Assembly: GCA_019118985.1 (NCBI GenBank)
Contig: DWXX01000002.1
Span: 1-29,026, forward strand
Origin: Candidatus Faecalibacterium faecipullorum
GTDB taxonomy: Bacteria; Bacillota; Clostridia; Oscillospirales; Ruminococcaceae
Length of the DNA stretch: 29,026 nt
Direction: 5' to 3'
Shown: positions 7,757 to 16,922 of the stretch, one piece after another
Numbering within the stretch: position 1 is the stretch's first letter
How the letters are laid out: the number at the start of each line of letters is the position of its first letter
Program-made: the position numbers and the translations under genes
Notes under the pieces: generated by a model
The model's database searches: none
The model's input: only the letters and a program-made list of their open reading frames with translations
Told to the model about the DNA's origin: nothing

Positions 7757-9160
7757 GTGAAATTATTTGAAGCGCTGCCGAAAGAGTTGTTTTCAGTTCT
7801 GGCGTCGCCAAACCGGGAACTATATGCCGACGCGCTGGATGTCCTGTATGCGGCCTATCAGGAAAAACTAAAGATCCCGGAAGAGATGCTCTACTCAATG
7901 CTGCGCAGCAAGCTGGAGCAACAGCTGGCAGATGCAAATTTTGAAGGAGAGGATATCGACGAGGATGAGTTGCGAGATATCTCAGGAAGGGCTCGTTTTT
8001 TGATTCGCAAGTTGTGGGGCAAAGGCTGGTTCGAGAAAGAACGTGGAGAGAACTTCGAGGAATACATCACTGTTCCTGGGTATAGCAGCCGCCTGCTGGA
8101 ATTATTCCATCAGCTGCGGGATGACAGTCCAGCACGCGGATATTCCTATGTGTTTGGCACCTATTCAAGCTTAAAAGTTGCTTATGAGGGAGACAACGTC
8201 TACGACAAAATGGCAGCCGTCTACAGCGCGTATGACAACACGCGGGATTTAATAAAACTGCTGCAGATGATCTACCATAATGTGAAGCATTTCTTCCAAA
8301 AACAAGTGGAAATGCACGAAGTCAATGAGGTACTTGCCTCTCACTTCGATGACTTTGGACAGCGAGTGGTGGAGGCATATATCCGACCGCTCAAGATCAA
8401 GGATTCGGTGCCCAAATATCGTGTGTACATCGAGAGATATCTGACGGATTGGGCGGAAGATGAAAGTACGTTGATGGCTCTGGCCAATGCCGCATTGCAG
8501 GACCGCCGCGGAGCAACGCTGAAAGCCTGCCGCTCGGATCTGCTGCAAAAGATGTTCTGGGTCAAGGACCAATACAACAGTATAGAGCACGAGTATTTGG
8601 ACGAAATCGATTGGCAGGTTCGTCGTTATACCAGAGCTACGACACAAAAAATCGAAAATCTGACCAACCATGACCAGAATATTCGAGGTAATTTGAATTA
8701 TTTGCTGCAGGCGTTATCCAGAAACCGCCGTGCAACGGATTTGGTAGAACAGATCCAGCCGGTATTCCAGCTGCATGAGCAATCATTCCTTTCTGAAAGG
8801 AGCCTCTGGTATCGCAGGCGGCCCGGCAAGCGAACGCGCTCGGCGCCGGTACTGATCGAGGAAACGCCGGTGGATGCAATGGCATCAGCGCAGGCGATGC
8901 GGCTGTTGAACACCGAGTACGACCGAGTGGCAGTAGCTGCCTATGTGGAACAATGGCTTGCGGCGTCTGGGATTTGCTACTCGAAAGATATGAACTTGGA
9001 CAATGACAAAGCCTATGTAATGAGCTTGCTGGCTGTGCTGGCAGGACACCGGTCAGATGCGGCCTATCAAATTGAAGTACTGGATGGGTCTTTTACTGAA
9101 AACGGTTATACCATCCCACAACTTGTAATCACACGCAAGGAGGATAAGAGTGAATCTTGA
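7757..9160 (+). CDS. jetA: Wadjet defence protein JetA (kleisin-like subunit)
   Basis: First gene of a four-gene Wadjet operon. By family knowledge JetA is the kleisin-like subunit that bridges the JetC ATPase heads in a condensin-like complex that recognises and leads to cleavage of circular plasmid DNA. The sequence (MKLFEALPKELFSVLASPNR, followed by acidic and helical stretches) matches the JetA type that I recall as DUF5716, associated with type III Wadjet. The type assignment is from memory and less certain than the system call. I choose the GTG at 7757 because GGGAGG at 7744-7749 sits seven bases before it; the in-frame ATG at 7742 overlaps that site and has no ribosome binding site. 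The product is 467 residues. Its last 11 bases overlap jetB. Confidence 0.88.
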   Translation: MKLFEALPKELFSVLASPNRELYADALDVLYAAYQEKLKIPEEMLYSMLRSKLEQQLADANFEGEDIDEDELRDISGRARFLIRKLWGKGWFEKERGENFEEYITVPGYSSRLLELFHQLRDDSPARGYSYVFGTYSSLKVAYEGDNVYDKMAAVYSAYDNTRDLIKLLQMIYHNVKHFFQKQVEMHEVNEVLASHFDDFGQRVVEAYIRPLKIKDSVPKYRVYIERYLTDWAEDESTLMALANAALQDRRGATLKACRSDLLQKMFWVKDQYNSIEHEYLDEIDWQVRRYTRATTQKIENLTNHDQNIRGNLNYLLQALSRNRRATDLVEQIQPVFQLHEQSFLSERSLWYRRRPGKRTRSAPVLIEETPVDAMASAQAMRLLNTEYDRVAVAAYVEQWLAASGICYSKDMNLDNDKAYVMSLLAVLAGHRSDAAYQIEVLDGSFTENGYTIPQLVITRKEDKSES

Positions 9161-9779
9161 TTGGATCAACGGTGCGAGCCGAAAAGAACTGGATAGTTTC
9201 AAAGCTGTCTGCAACCAGTTGCTCAGCCGAACCTATATTGTCAGAACGGTGTATAAACCTGGCAATGGCCGGGTCACAAACCCAAATTATATCTTCCTTA
9301 CCACTCATTACGAAGAAGTGCGGGATTATTTGTCCCTTCTGGACTGGGATCTGCGCAGAGATGACAGAAACGGCTATTTCTACATCTTGAATACGGATGA
9401 AGTTAACCGCTGTAATTTGGACAAAAAAGAAACAGCGATTCTGCTTGCTGTCCGGATGCTCTATGAGGAAAATTTGGAACATCTTGGTTTGGAACAGGAT
9501 GCCATCTGCACTGTCCGCGATTTGTTGGAAAAGGTAGTGACCGATTACGCCATTCTCCCTGCCAAGCCCAACATGGAGGAGGTCAAACGGGCGCTGACTC
9601 TGCTGGAAAACCATGCAGTGATCCAGCGAATCGATGGCAAATTCAATCAGGGCAGCTGTAAGTTTGCGATCCTGCCTACCGTGCTGGCAGCAGTATCCAG
9701 CGAAAAACTGAATGCTGTGGTGGCAGTGCTGAAAAAGGAGGAAGAGAATGAAGAGACTGAAGAAGATACTTCTGATTAA
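9150..9779 (+). CDS. jetB: Wadjet defence protein JetB (KITE-like subunit, DUF4194)
   Basis: JetB is the small winged-helix (KITE) partner of the kleisin-like JetA in the Wadjet SMC complex, comparable to MukE. The protein has 209 residues with a central segment (DKKETAILLAVRMLYEE) and a following region typical of DUF4194, and a very acidic C-terminus (EEENEETEEDTSD). The start is a GTG at 9150 with AAGGAGG at 9137-9143, inside the end of jetA. Its own end overlaps the jetC start by 32 bases, so the acidic tail is encoded in the same bases as the jetC N-terminus and its ribosome binding site. The call rests on order, size and motif together. Confidence 0.87.
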   Translation: MNLDWINGASRKELDSFKAVCNQLLSRTYIVRTVYKPGNGRVTNPNYIFLTTHYEEVRDYLSLLDWDLRRDDRNGYFYILNTDEVNRCNLDKKETAILLAVRMLYEENLEHLGLEQDAICTVRDLLEKVVTDYAILPAKPNMEEVKRALTLLENHAVIQRIDGKFNQGSCKFAILPTVLAAVSSEKLNAVVAVLKKEEENEETEEDTSD

Positions 9780-12700
9780 CTGGCTTTACTTTTCCAAACA
9801 GGTGATCGAGGTGGGGGATGTCAATTTCCTTACTGGGTTCAATGGCGCAGGTAAATCAACCATCATCGACGCTTTGCAGATCGTACTGCTGGGAGAGACC
9901 AATGCCCGCAATTTTAACCAGGCTGCCAACGAAAAATCGCAGCGGACGCTGGATGGTTACCTGCGAGCCGACATGGATGAAAACAATCCCCATTCCCGGC
10001 GGGGAAAGGATTTCTCCAGCTACATTGCCTGTGAGTTCTGGGACAACATCGAAGGAAAGGTATTTGTTGCGGGTATCGTCTTTGATTGCACCAACGACGG
10101 CAACCGGCAGGAACGGTTCTTTCTCTATGACGGCGTGGTTCCGGAAGACTGCTTTATTCGAGAAGGTGCGGCTATGGATATCCATATGCTCCGCGCCTAT
10201 ATCAAACAGGAATATGGTGCACGGGGTAAACTGTACGATATCCAAAAAGAATACCGGGATGATCTGCTGGCCAAATGGAATGTCCATAACGAACAAGTCA
10301 TGCGGATGATGAAGAAGGCTGTATCCTTCAAACCTATCACAGATATTCAGAAGTTTATCACCGAAAATATCTGCGATATCCCCGAAAAACCGGATATCAT
10401 GGCTATGCAGCAGAATATCCGCGACTATAAACGCCATGAGCAGCTGGCTAAACAGCAGGAAGAAAAACTGGCGGCCCTGCAGGAGATTGCACGGCTGTAC
10501 CGGGAGATGCAGCAGGCGGTGGAACGATGGCAGATCCATTTCTTTCTGGCCCAGTGGGGAGAAAAGGAGAAACTCGAAGCCGACATCCGCCAGCAGGAAA
10601 CCCGACGGCAGCAGGCCCTGGACGAGCTGACCGAGACCGGACAAACCATCCAGGAACTGACTGCACAGGCCGCCCAGAAGGAAGAACAAAGAGAAGCATT
10701 GGAAAGGGACTGTGTCCAAAGTGACGTATTCCAAGAGGAAAGACGGCTGCGCGATCAAAAAGGCACGCTTCAACAGGAACGGGAAAAACTCGTCAATGAA
10801 ATGGATAAGCTGGGACTTAATATCCGGCAGGTAGCCTTGCGTGTGGAAAAACTTCATACAACTGTACAAGGTTGGGCGCCGGACGAGTCTCTCTGCTGTG
10901 TGCAAGAGGCGGCGGCGACGGCCAGGCAGGCTTGCGCTGCCTTTGCAGAAGCGGGACGCGAAATGTTCGCCCGACCGCTTGCGCTTTTTGAGGCAGTGCA
11001 GGATGCTGTGGAGCGACTGTCTTCAGCACTGCAGGATGCGGCCTATACGCTGAACCGGCGCTTAGCGGATCTTCAAGAGCAGTCTGCCCAGAAACGCGCC
11101 GCTTTGGCCAATTTGAAAAAGGATATCAAGGATTATTCCGGTGGGCTGCTGGCATTGAAAACACGGCTGTCGGGTGAGCTGGAGCGGTCGGTAGGCTGCC
11201 CGGTTGAGATCGATATTCTGGCAGATGTACTTGAGGTCACGGAGGAAGCCTGGCGTGGGGCGGTGGAAGGTTATCTGAACACCCAAAAGTTTTATTTGCT
11301 GGTGGATCCTTCGTATTACAACGAAGCCCTGCGCATCTATGACCGCATCAAAAAAGATTTTGGAAATAAATCCTTCGGCCTTGTCGATGTGGGAAAACTG
11401 CGGGAGCGCGAGACCATCGCCCCGCGGAAGGACAGCCTTGCCCAAAAGATAAAGACAGATCATTCCCTGGCTCGCAGTTACATCGACTACCTGCTGGGAC
11501 GGGTGGTGTGTTGCGCCCATGTGGATCAGTTGCGCCAGTATAAAACCGCTATCACCGCCGATGGTATGCTTTATCAAGGGTATGTGGCCCGACCTATACG
11601 CCGTGATTGGATGGAAGACGCTTTTATCGGGCGGCAGGCAGTGTCTCTTCGCATGAAGCGGCTGGAAAAAGAACTGGGCCAGATCGAAGCGGAAACCAGA
11701 CAGTGGGAGCCGGTCGGCAAAGTGTTGGCTTCAAAATACGATTTTTTGTTCACCCCGTACTTTGTACAAAACAACGTCAAAACTGCACAGGAAAGCTATC
11801 TGAGGGTCCTTACCATCAAAAAAGAGACGGAGGAAATCGACGACCGGCTGTCCCATCTGGACTTGCTTTGGCTGGATACCCAGCGGCAGGCCATCGCAGA
11901 TCTAAAAAAAGAGATCGCTGCACTTCATCAACAAAAGGAGCAGCGGCTCAAACAGGAAGGGCAGCTGCAGGAAACCATCCGTCAGCTGGAGTATGGTACA
12001 CTGCCAGAGCTATATCAGAAGCGCACAGATGCGGAGGAGCGGATTACTGAGAATTTTTCGCAGGAATACCAGCAGCAGACGGGTATTCCCCGCTATCAAC
12101 AGGAATTAAAGCGGCTGAAAAAGCCGGCTGTTGTCTCCAAAAATTTCAGTGGCCAATTGAACCGCACCCGTAACGAGCAGGAACAGGCGAAAAAGAAGTT
12201 GTTCGATGCCCGGGCAGCTTATGCAGACCGCTTTAAGCCTTGCCCATTTTCAGTTGATGCAATGGATAACGGAGAATATGAGGCAGAACAGCTCCTTTTA
12301 GAGGAAAGCGAACTGCCCCGGTACCATGAAAAGATCAAGGCCGCGCGAGAAAGTGCAATGGAACAGTTCCAGAATGATTTTTTGGCCAAGCTGAAATCCA
12401 GTATCGACCAGGTGCAGGAACAGGTGCGCAGTCTCAACAAGGCCCTCAAACAGGCGCAGTTCGGGACAGACCGCTATCAATTTAAGGTGGGGCGCAACCC
12501 GGACTACGCAGATTATTATGATATGATCATGGCCCCTGAGTTGATGGAAGGAGACGCGGGATTGTTTGCTCTGCCTTTTCAACAAAAATACGGCGATCTG
12601 ATCCAGACACTGTTTGACCAGATCACGATGTCTGACGACACCCAGCTCAACGCCCGCAAGCAAAGTGAACTGCAACAAAATATTGAAAAATTTACTGATT

Positions 12701-13104
12701 TCCGCACCTATTTGAAGTTCGATTTGGAGACCACAGACCAAAACGGTTCCAAACAGTTGCTGTCACAGACACTGAACACGAAATCAGGCGGCGAGACTCA
12801 GACGCCATTTTACATTGCGGTGTTGGCTTCCTTTGCTCAGATGTATCAGGTCAACAACCCATCGGGGCTTGCCAACAACACAGTCCGTCTGGTGATGTTC
12901 GATGAAGCGTTCAATAAAATGGACAGCGACCGCATTGTGGAGAGCGTCCGTCTGCTGCGCAAGATGGGGCTGCAGGCCATCATCTGTACTCCACCGGACA
13001 AATTGTCGGATATCATGCCGCTGGCCGATAAGACCTTGCTTGTGAACAAGGACAAATATCGAATGTGGGTCCTTGATTGGGGAAAGGAAGTGCTGCGGAC
13101 GTGA
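9748..13104 (+). CDS. jetC: Wadjet defence protein JetC (SMC/MukB-like ATPase)
   Basis: The motor of the Wadjet system: an SMC-like ATPase thought to extrude DNA loops and so sense small circular DNA. Residues 30-38 form Walker A (GFNGAGKST), K1012-E1016 (KSGGE) is the ABC signature and MFDEAF with D1052/E1053 is Walker B. Long coiled-coil segments rich in Gln, Glu, Arg and Leu occupy about 215-470 and 640-960 around a hinge-like region at about 480-635. The length is 1,118 residues, normal for JetC. AAGGAGG at about 9735-9741 precedes the ATG at 9748. The stop overlaps the jetD start in a GTGA arrangement, suggesting translational coupling. All ATPase residues appear intact. Confidence 0.93.
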   Translation: MKRLKKILLINWLYFSKQVIEVGDVNFLTGFNGAGKSTIIDALQIVLLGETNARNFNQAANEKSQRTLDGYLRADMDENNPHSRRGKDFSSYIACEFWDNIEGKVFVAGIVFDCTNDGNRQERFFLYDGVVPEDCFIREGAAMDIHMLRAYIKQEYGARGKLYDIQKEYRDDLLAKWNVHNEQVMRMMKKAVSFKPITDIQKFITENICDIPEKPDIMAMQQNIRDYKRHEQLAKQQEEKLAALQEIARLYREMQQAVERWQIHFFLAQWGEKEKLEADIRQQETRRQQALDELTETGQTIQELTAQAAQKEEQREALERDCVQSDVFQEERRLRDQKGTLQQEREKLVNEMDKLGLNIRQVALRVEKLHTTVQGWAPDESLCCVQEAAATARQACAAFAEAGREMFARPLALFEAVQDAVERLSSALQDAAYTLNRRLADLQEQSAQKRAALANLKKDIKDYSGGLLALKTRLSGELERSVGCPVEIDILADVLEVTEEAWRGAVEGYLNTQKFYLLVDPSYYNEALRIYDRIKKDFGNKSFGLVDVGKLRERETIAPRKDSLAQKIKTDHSLARSYIDYLLGRVVCCAHVDQLRQYKTAITADGMLYQGYVARPIRRDWMEDAFIGRQAVSLRMKRLEKELGQIEAETRQWEPVGKVLASKYDFLFTPYFVQNNVKTAQESYLRVLTIKKETEEIDDRLSHLDLLWLDTQRQAIADLKKEIAALHQQKEQRLKQEGQLQETIRQLEYGTLPELYQKRTDAEERITENFSQEYQQQTGIPRYQQELKRLKKPAVVSKNFSGQLNRTRNEQEQAKKKLFDARAAYADRFKPCPFSVDAMDNGEYEAEQLLLEESELPRYHEKIKAARESAMEQFQNDFLAKLKSSIDQVQEQVRSLNKALKQAQFGTDRYQFKVGRNPDYADYYDMIMAPELMEGDAGLFALPFQQKYGDLIQTLFDQITMSDDTQLNARKQSELQQNIEKFTDFRTYLKFDLETTDQNGSKQLLSQTLNTKSGGETQTPFYIAVLASFAQMYQVNNPSGLANNTVRLVMFDEAFNKMDSDRIVESVRLLRKMGLQAIICTPPDKLSDIMPLADKTLLVNKDKYRMWVLDWGKEVLRT

Positions 13105-14339
13105 AACAGAAGCTGATCCTTGAACGGCTCCTGCACAAGTATGAGCAGAGTGTTCATCTTTATCACCCAGATGTTTCTACCCGGCGGGTCATGCTGCGGG
13201 TGGATAAAAAAGAGTTCCCAGAGTATGACTATGAAAATGCGGGCGTCCGCGATGAATGGAATGCTGTGGCCAGAGAATTGGAGTTGCAGGGCCTCATTTC
13301 GATCGAGTGGGTGAAGGGGCGGCCGGTATTGTCGCGGGTGTTTCTCAATTTGAACCATGTCATGGAGTGCTACCGCGCAGTGGGACGGCTTCATCCAAAA
13401 GAACGGGCTGAAATTGTGGCAACCAGAGCCAAAGAACGGCTGGGGGCGGTGACTGTCGGTTGGATCGCAGCGTGGCGAGATAACCTATGTGCACAGGCGC
13501 AGGAAAGATATGTAGTCCCGGCTTATTGCAGACAGGAACTCACCCAGCTCGACGAATTGCTGACAGCCTTTGTGGTTTATGACGCGCTCCACGGCGAAAC
13601 GATCACCATGCGAGCGTTCAGCAGCCGGTGCTATCAAGACAGCAAATTTTTTGAACGGGTAGTACGAGACCGTTTCCTTCGGGAGGCACGGCAATACAAC
13701 CCTGCCCTATCTGAAGTATGTGAACAAGGTGAACTTGGCATTCGAGAACAACTTGCTTTTATGGGGATTTATGCCCGGCCAGAGCTTTACGAATTGTCAG
13801 GCCCTTGCGTGGTGGAGACGGCAGCTGGGACGATCGACTTTGCGGCTGCGACCTCCTGTGGCCTTGCCCTGCCCAGTACTCTGGTCGATCACATCACAGC
13901 GCTGGATCTGAACAAAGTGGATGCGGTGACTTTTATTGAAAATAAGACAAATTACGATGAATATATTACCAGTGAACGGCGTGCCAGCGAGCTGGCGGTC
14001 TACCACGGCGGTTTTCTAAGCCCGCAGAAGAGGAAACTCTTTGCCAAAATCGCGACCGGCCTGCCGAAAGATGTCAATGTTTCTTTCTGGGCAGATATTG
14101 ATCTAGGTGGGTTTCGAATGTTCGAGCGGTTACAGCAAATATTTCCTGGACTTGAACCTATGAGAATGTCAGCGGAGGATGTTGAAGCCCACCGCGCAAA
14201 CGGTCTCAAGAGGGATATGGTCTATCTAAGCAAGCTGAGAGCGGCGCTGGACGCTGGAGAGTTTCCGCTTTTTCAGGAGGTCGGGGAGGCTATTCTGAAG
14301 TATGGCGTCAGCATCGAGCAGGAGGCGTTTTTGACATAA
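13101..14339 (+). CDS. jetD: Wadjet defence protein JetD (TOPRIM nuclease subunit)
   Basis: JetD is the nuclease of the Wadjet complex, related to the TOPRIM-containing A subunit of topoisomerase VI and Spo11 (DUF2220 family, from memory). The TOPRIM metal-binding residues are visible as E280 in TFIENKTN and D332/D334 in WADIDLGG. The N-terminal part contains winged-helix-like sequence. I choose GTG 13101, which overlaps the jetC stop (TGA 13102-13104), with GGAAG at 13086-13090 about ten bases upstream; a longer TTG start at 13077 is possible but less likely. The product is 412 residues. The catalytic set is intact, so the system looks functional. No terminator was clearly identified after the gene. 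Confidence 0.92.
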   Translation: MKQKLILERLLHKYEQSVHLYHPDVSTRRVMLRVDKKEFPEYDYENAGVRDEWNAVARELELQGLISIEWVKGRPVLSRVFLNLNHVMECYRAVGRLHPKERAEIVATRAKERLGAVTVGWIAAWRDNLCAQAQERYVVPAYCRQELTQLDELLTAFVVYDALHGETITMRAFSSRCYQDSKFFERVVRDRFLREARQYNPALSEVCEQGELGIREQLAFMGIYARPELYELSGPCVVETAAGTIDFAAATSCGLALPSTLVDHITALDLNKVDAVTFIENKTNYDEYITSERRASELAVYHGGFLSPQKRKLFAKIATGLPKDVNVSFWADIDLGGFRMFERLQQIFPGLEPMRMSAEDVEAHRANGLKRDMVYLSKLRAALDAGEFPLFQEVGEAILKYGVSIEQEAFLT

Positions 14340-14556
14340 GATAGAAATCGTGAGCGTACAAAGCAACAGAAGAGCCTGTCCCATTTTGTATCAACCTCAA
14401 AGGCCAGCTGCCTTCCTGAACATCCCCCCACAGGGTTTTGAAAGAGCCTTGCAGCGAAACCTGTACAAGAGAAATACGAGAGGATTCCGAAGAATGCAAG
14501 CAAGATCAAAACGGTTTTCCGCAGGCGTTTTCTTGACTTTTTAGGAGGAATGTTTC
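14340..14556. other. Intergenic stretch at the composition boundary
   Basis: About 217 bases lie between convergent jetD and the HTH gene. Open frames on both strands exist but none has a convincing start or known domain. Reverse-strand frames read as low-complexity-like text (FKTLWGDVQEG), which makes me suspect a dispersed intergenic repeat of this bacterial group; unproven. AGGAGG at 14543-14548 precedes an ATG at 14550 that opens no sensible gene. Confidence 0.4.
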
Positions 14557-15159
14557 TTACTGCAATACCCCCGCCAGCTTCCGAAAATATTTCTCCCAAC
14601 ACCCCTTGCTGATAACCTTCTCCCCGCTCTCCCACGCCCGCAGGGAGCGCTCGCTGAGGCCGAACTGCCGGGCAAAGGCGGTGCGACTCAGGCCCAGCTT
14701 TTCCCGCAGGGCGATGATCTGACGGGCCTGGCCTTTGTAAAGGAAAAGGTTATACTCGTCCAGCAGCTCCTCTACTGGCACCTGATAGAGTGCCGCCAGC
14801 TTGTCCATGACGGCGGCGGGGTAGTGGGTACAGGCGCCGGTCTCCATGTCGATGTAACGGGGAAGGGGGATGCCCGCCTGGGCGGCGGTTTCCTTCTGCA
14901 GCAGGCCTTGGCTGTGGCGGAGCCATCGTAGCCGTTCAGGTACGGTGACCGATTGTGCATAACTGCCGCCAAGGTGATGGAGTTTTCGTGCTTCCGATAA
15001 CCGGCAGGCCGGAGACAGGCGGAAGGAGTGGAGGCAAAGAGGTGCAAATAAGGTCCCACCGCGGCTCAAAAGGAAGATACGGGGCGCAATTTGTCCAAAG
15101 AAGTTCCACCCCGGCGAGAGCCTGAAAATCCGGCCTGCTTTTCCGGCCAGGTCCTCCAA
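14557..15159 (-). CDS. Double helix-turn-helix (XRE-like) regulator, start uncertain
   Basis: The conserved protein is encoded from about 14970 down to 14557. It contains a Cro/C1-type HTH (VPERLRWLRHSQGLLQKE through PVEELLDEYNLFL) and, after a short linker, a second HTH (ALREKLGLSRTAFARQFGL, then SERSLRAWESGEKVISKG). Such two-HTH small proteins occur in many Oscillospirales; the target is unknown. The only formal start in frame is a TTG at 15159, but residues upstream of about 14970 look like non-coding sequence translated by chance. The frame opens exactly at the broken end of sigK (stop at about 15187). The real start may be a rare codon, or the 5' end may have been replaced when sigK was broken. 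Function as a DNA-binding regulator is likely; the partner genes are not. Confidence 0.6.
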   Translation of the reverse strand: MEDLAGKAGRIFRLSPGWNFFGQIAPRIFLLSRGGTLFAPLCLHSFRLSPACRLSEARKLHHLGGSYAQSVTVPERLRWLRHSQGLLQKETAAQAGIPLPRYIDMETGACTHYPAAVMDKLAALYQVPVEELLDEYNLFLYKGQARQIIALREKLGLSRTAFARQFGLSERSLRAWESGEKVISKGCWEKYFRKLAGVLQ

Positions 15160-15512
15160 AAGGGCCTTGGCGAGAGGATCGCGTTTTCAATGCACCTGCT
15201 CGCATAAGTGGAAAATCTGGCGCGGCGGGTGCTGTCGAAGGTGTTGACCGCCTTGATCAGCCCGATGGTGCCGATGCTGATCAGGTCGTCCTGGTCTCCG
15301 GGCAGGGCGTAGTATTTTTTCGCGATGTGGGCCACCAGCCGCAGGTTGTGGCGGATGATCTTCTCCCGCGCGGCGGCGTCGCCGGCGCGCAGCGCTTCGA
15401 AGGCGTCGGCCTCCTCCCGCGGGGTCAGCGGCCGCGGGAAGCTGCCCGACTCCAGATGCAGCGCAAGATAGAGAAATTGCGACGAAAAGAATTGCAGCAG
15501 CGCCAAAAGCAT
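15066..15512 (-). pseudogene. sigK: Sporulation sigma factor SigK, N-terminal half only
   Basis: The mother-cell late sporulation sigma factor. Residues 1-113 align from memory with Bacillus SigK: a hydrophobic pro-sequence-like start (MLLALLQFFSSQFLYLAL), SFPRPLT, the core-binding HNLRLVAHIAKKY and DLISIGTIGLIKAVNTF, then TYASRCIENAIL. Homology ends at base 15174; the frame then runs through 35 unrelated residues to a stop at 15066. Regions 3 and 4, with the -35-binding HTH, are absent from the whole window. The ATG at 15512 has AGGGGG at 15521-15526 and a SigE-like promoter just upstream, so the 5' side looks functional. The break point corresponds to the IENEIL site where skin-type elements interrupt sigK, so this is either a split gene awaiting rearrangement or a decayed gene. 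Confidence 0.85.
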
Positions 15513-15544
15513 ACCCAAAGCCCCCTGTCGTTGTCGGTTGCTCC

Positions 15545-15573
15545 AGTGTATGTGCGGCCGGCGGATTTTATGG
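15545..15573 (-). promoter_or_regulatory. SigE-type sporulation promoter of sigK
   Basis: On the minus strand CCATAAA (15573-15567) resembles the SigE -35 (ATATT-like), followed by 14 bases and CATACACT (15552-15545), a full match to the SigE -10 CATACANT. A start near 15538 leaves a leader of about 25 bases with the ribosome binding site. In Bacillus sigK is transcribed by SigE. Confidence 0.65.
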
Positions 15574-15589
15574 GAGGGCCCCGCCGCGA

Positions 15590-15618
15590 TTGCGCTGCGG
15601 CGCCCCATCGTGTATAAT
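15590..15618 (+). promoter_or_regulatory. Promoter of the macrodomain operon
   Basis: TTGCGC at 15590-15595, a 17-base spacer and a perfect TATAAT at 15613-15618 lie about 45 bases before the macrodomain start codon and diverge from sigK. Confidence 0.75.
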
Positions 15619-15661
15619 GAGAACAGACAGACCCACCCCGCGCCGCGAAAGGAGCGATCGT

Positions 15662-16213
<552 letters not shown>

Positions 16214-16922
16214 CGGGGTGTTCAACGACATCACAAAAATCGAGGCGGCCTATTGCCTGCGGAAGGTGGTCAAGCCGCCCAAACCCTCTCGCGTCGCTCT
16301 TCTGGAAGAGTACCGGGAACGGCTGGTTTTGGACCGCGCGACGGACACCATCACCCATACCCAGGAAAATGACGCCGGGCAGCGCATCACCCACCGGTAT
16401 GAACTGCCCGGAAAGGTCAGCGAGCTGCTGGACGAATTTCCTCTCGGCATCTTTTCCACCGTCAAGGGCAACCCGCCGGACGCCATGGATGACCCCGATC
16501 AGACCAGAACCTATTCCATTACGGTCAGCACACGGTACGGCGAAGCGCGCACCATTGCCGGCAGCTTCGACCGGGACGGTCTGCCGCGGGATTGGGCGGA
16601 GTTTGTCGACTACGTCCTGACCTTTATCAACATGTATGAAGGGTATGAGCTTTTCAACCCCCGTCTGTACGGCAGGCGAAAGCGGCGAAAGTCCGACTAC
16701 ATCTATTGCAGCGTATCCTTTGAGGACGGCGGGCAGACCTATTCTTACCTGGCGCGGGACGACAGCTACGCCGTGGGGACCGGGTGGTCGTTCCCGCCGG
16801 GCGGGAAAACCGCGAAGCGCTCGCACAGATCGAGTCGATCAGTTACTACGCCGCGGGGGAGGCGCCCTTCCCGGTAGAGCGGACCAAGTACATCCTGCGA
16901 AAATACGAGGACGACACAGACC

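Noticed and set aside
14308..14635. Minus-strand open frames across the end of jetD
   Set aside because: They overlap jetD and the HTH gene end and match no protein family I know.
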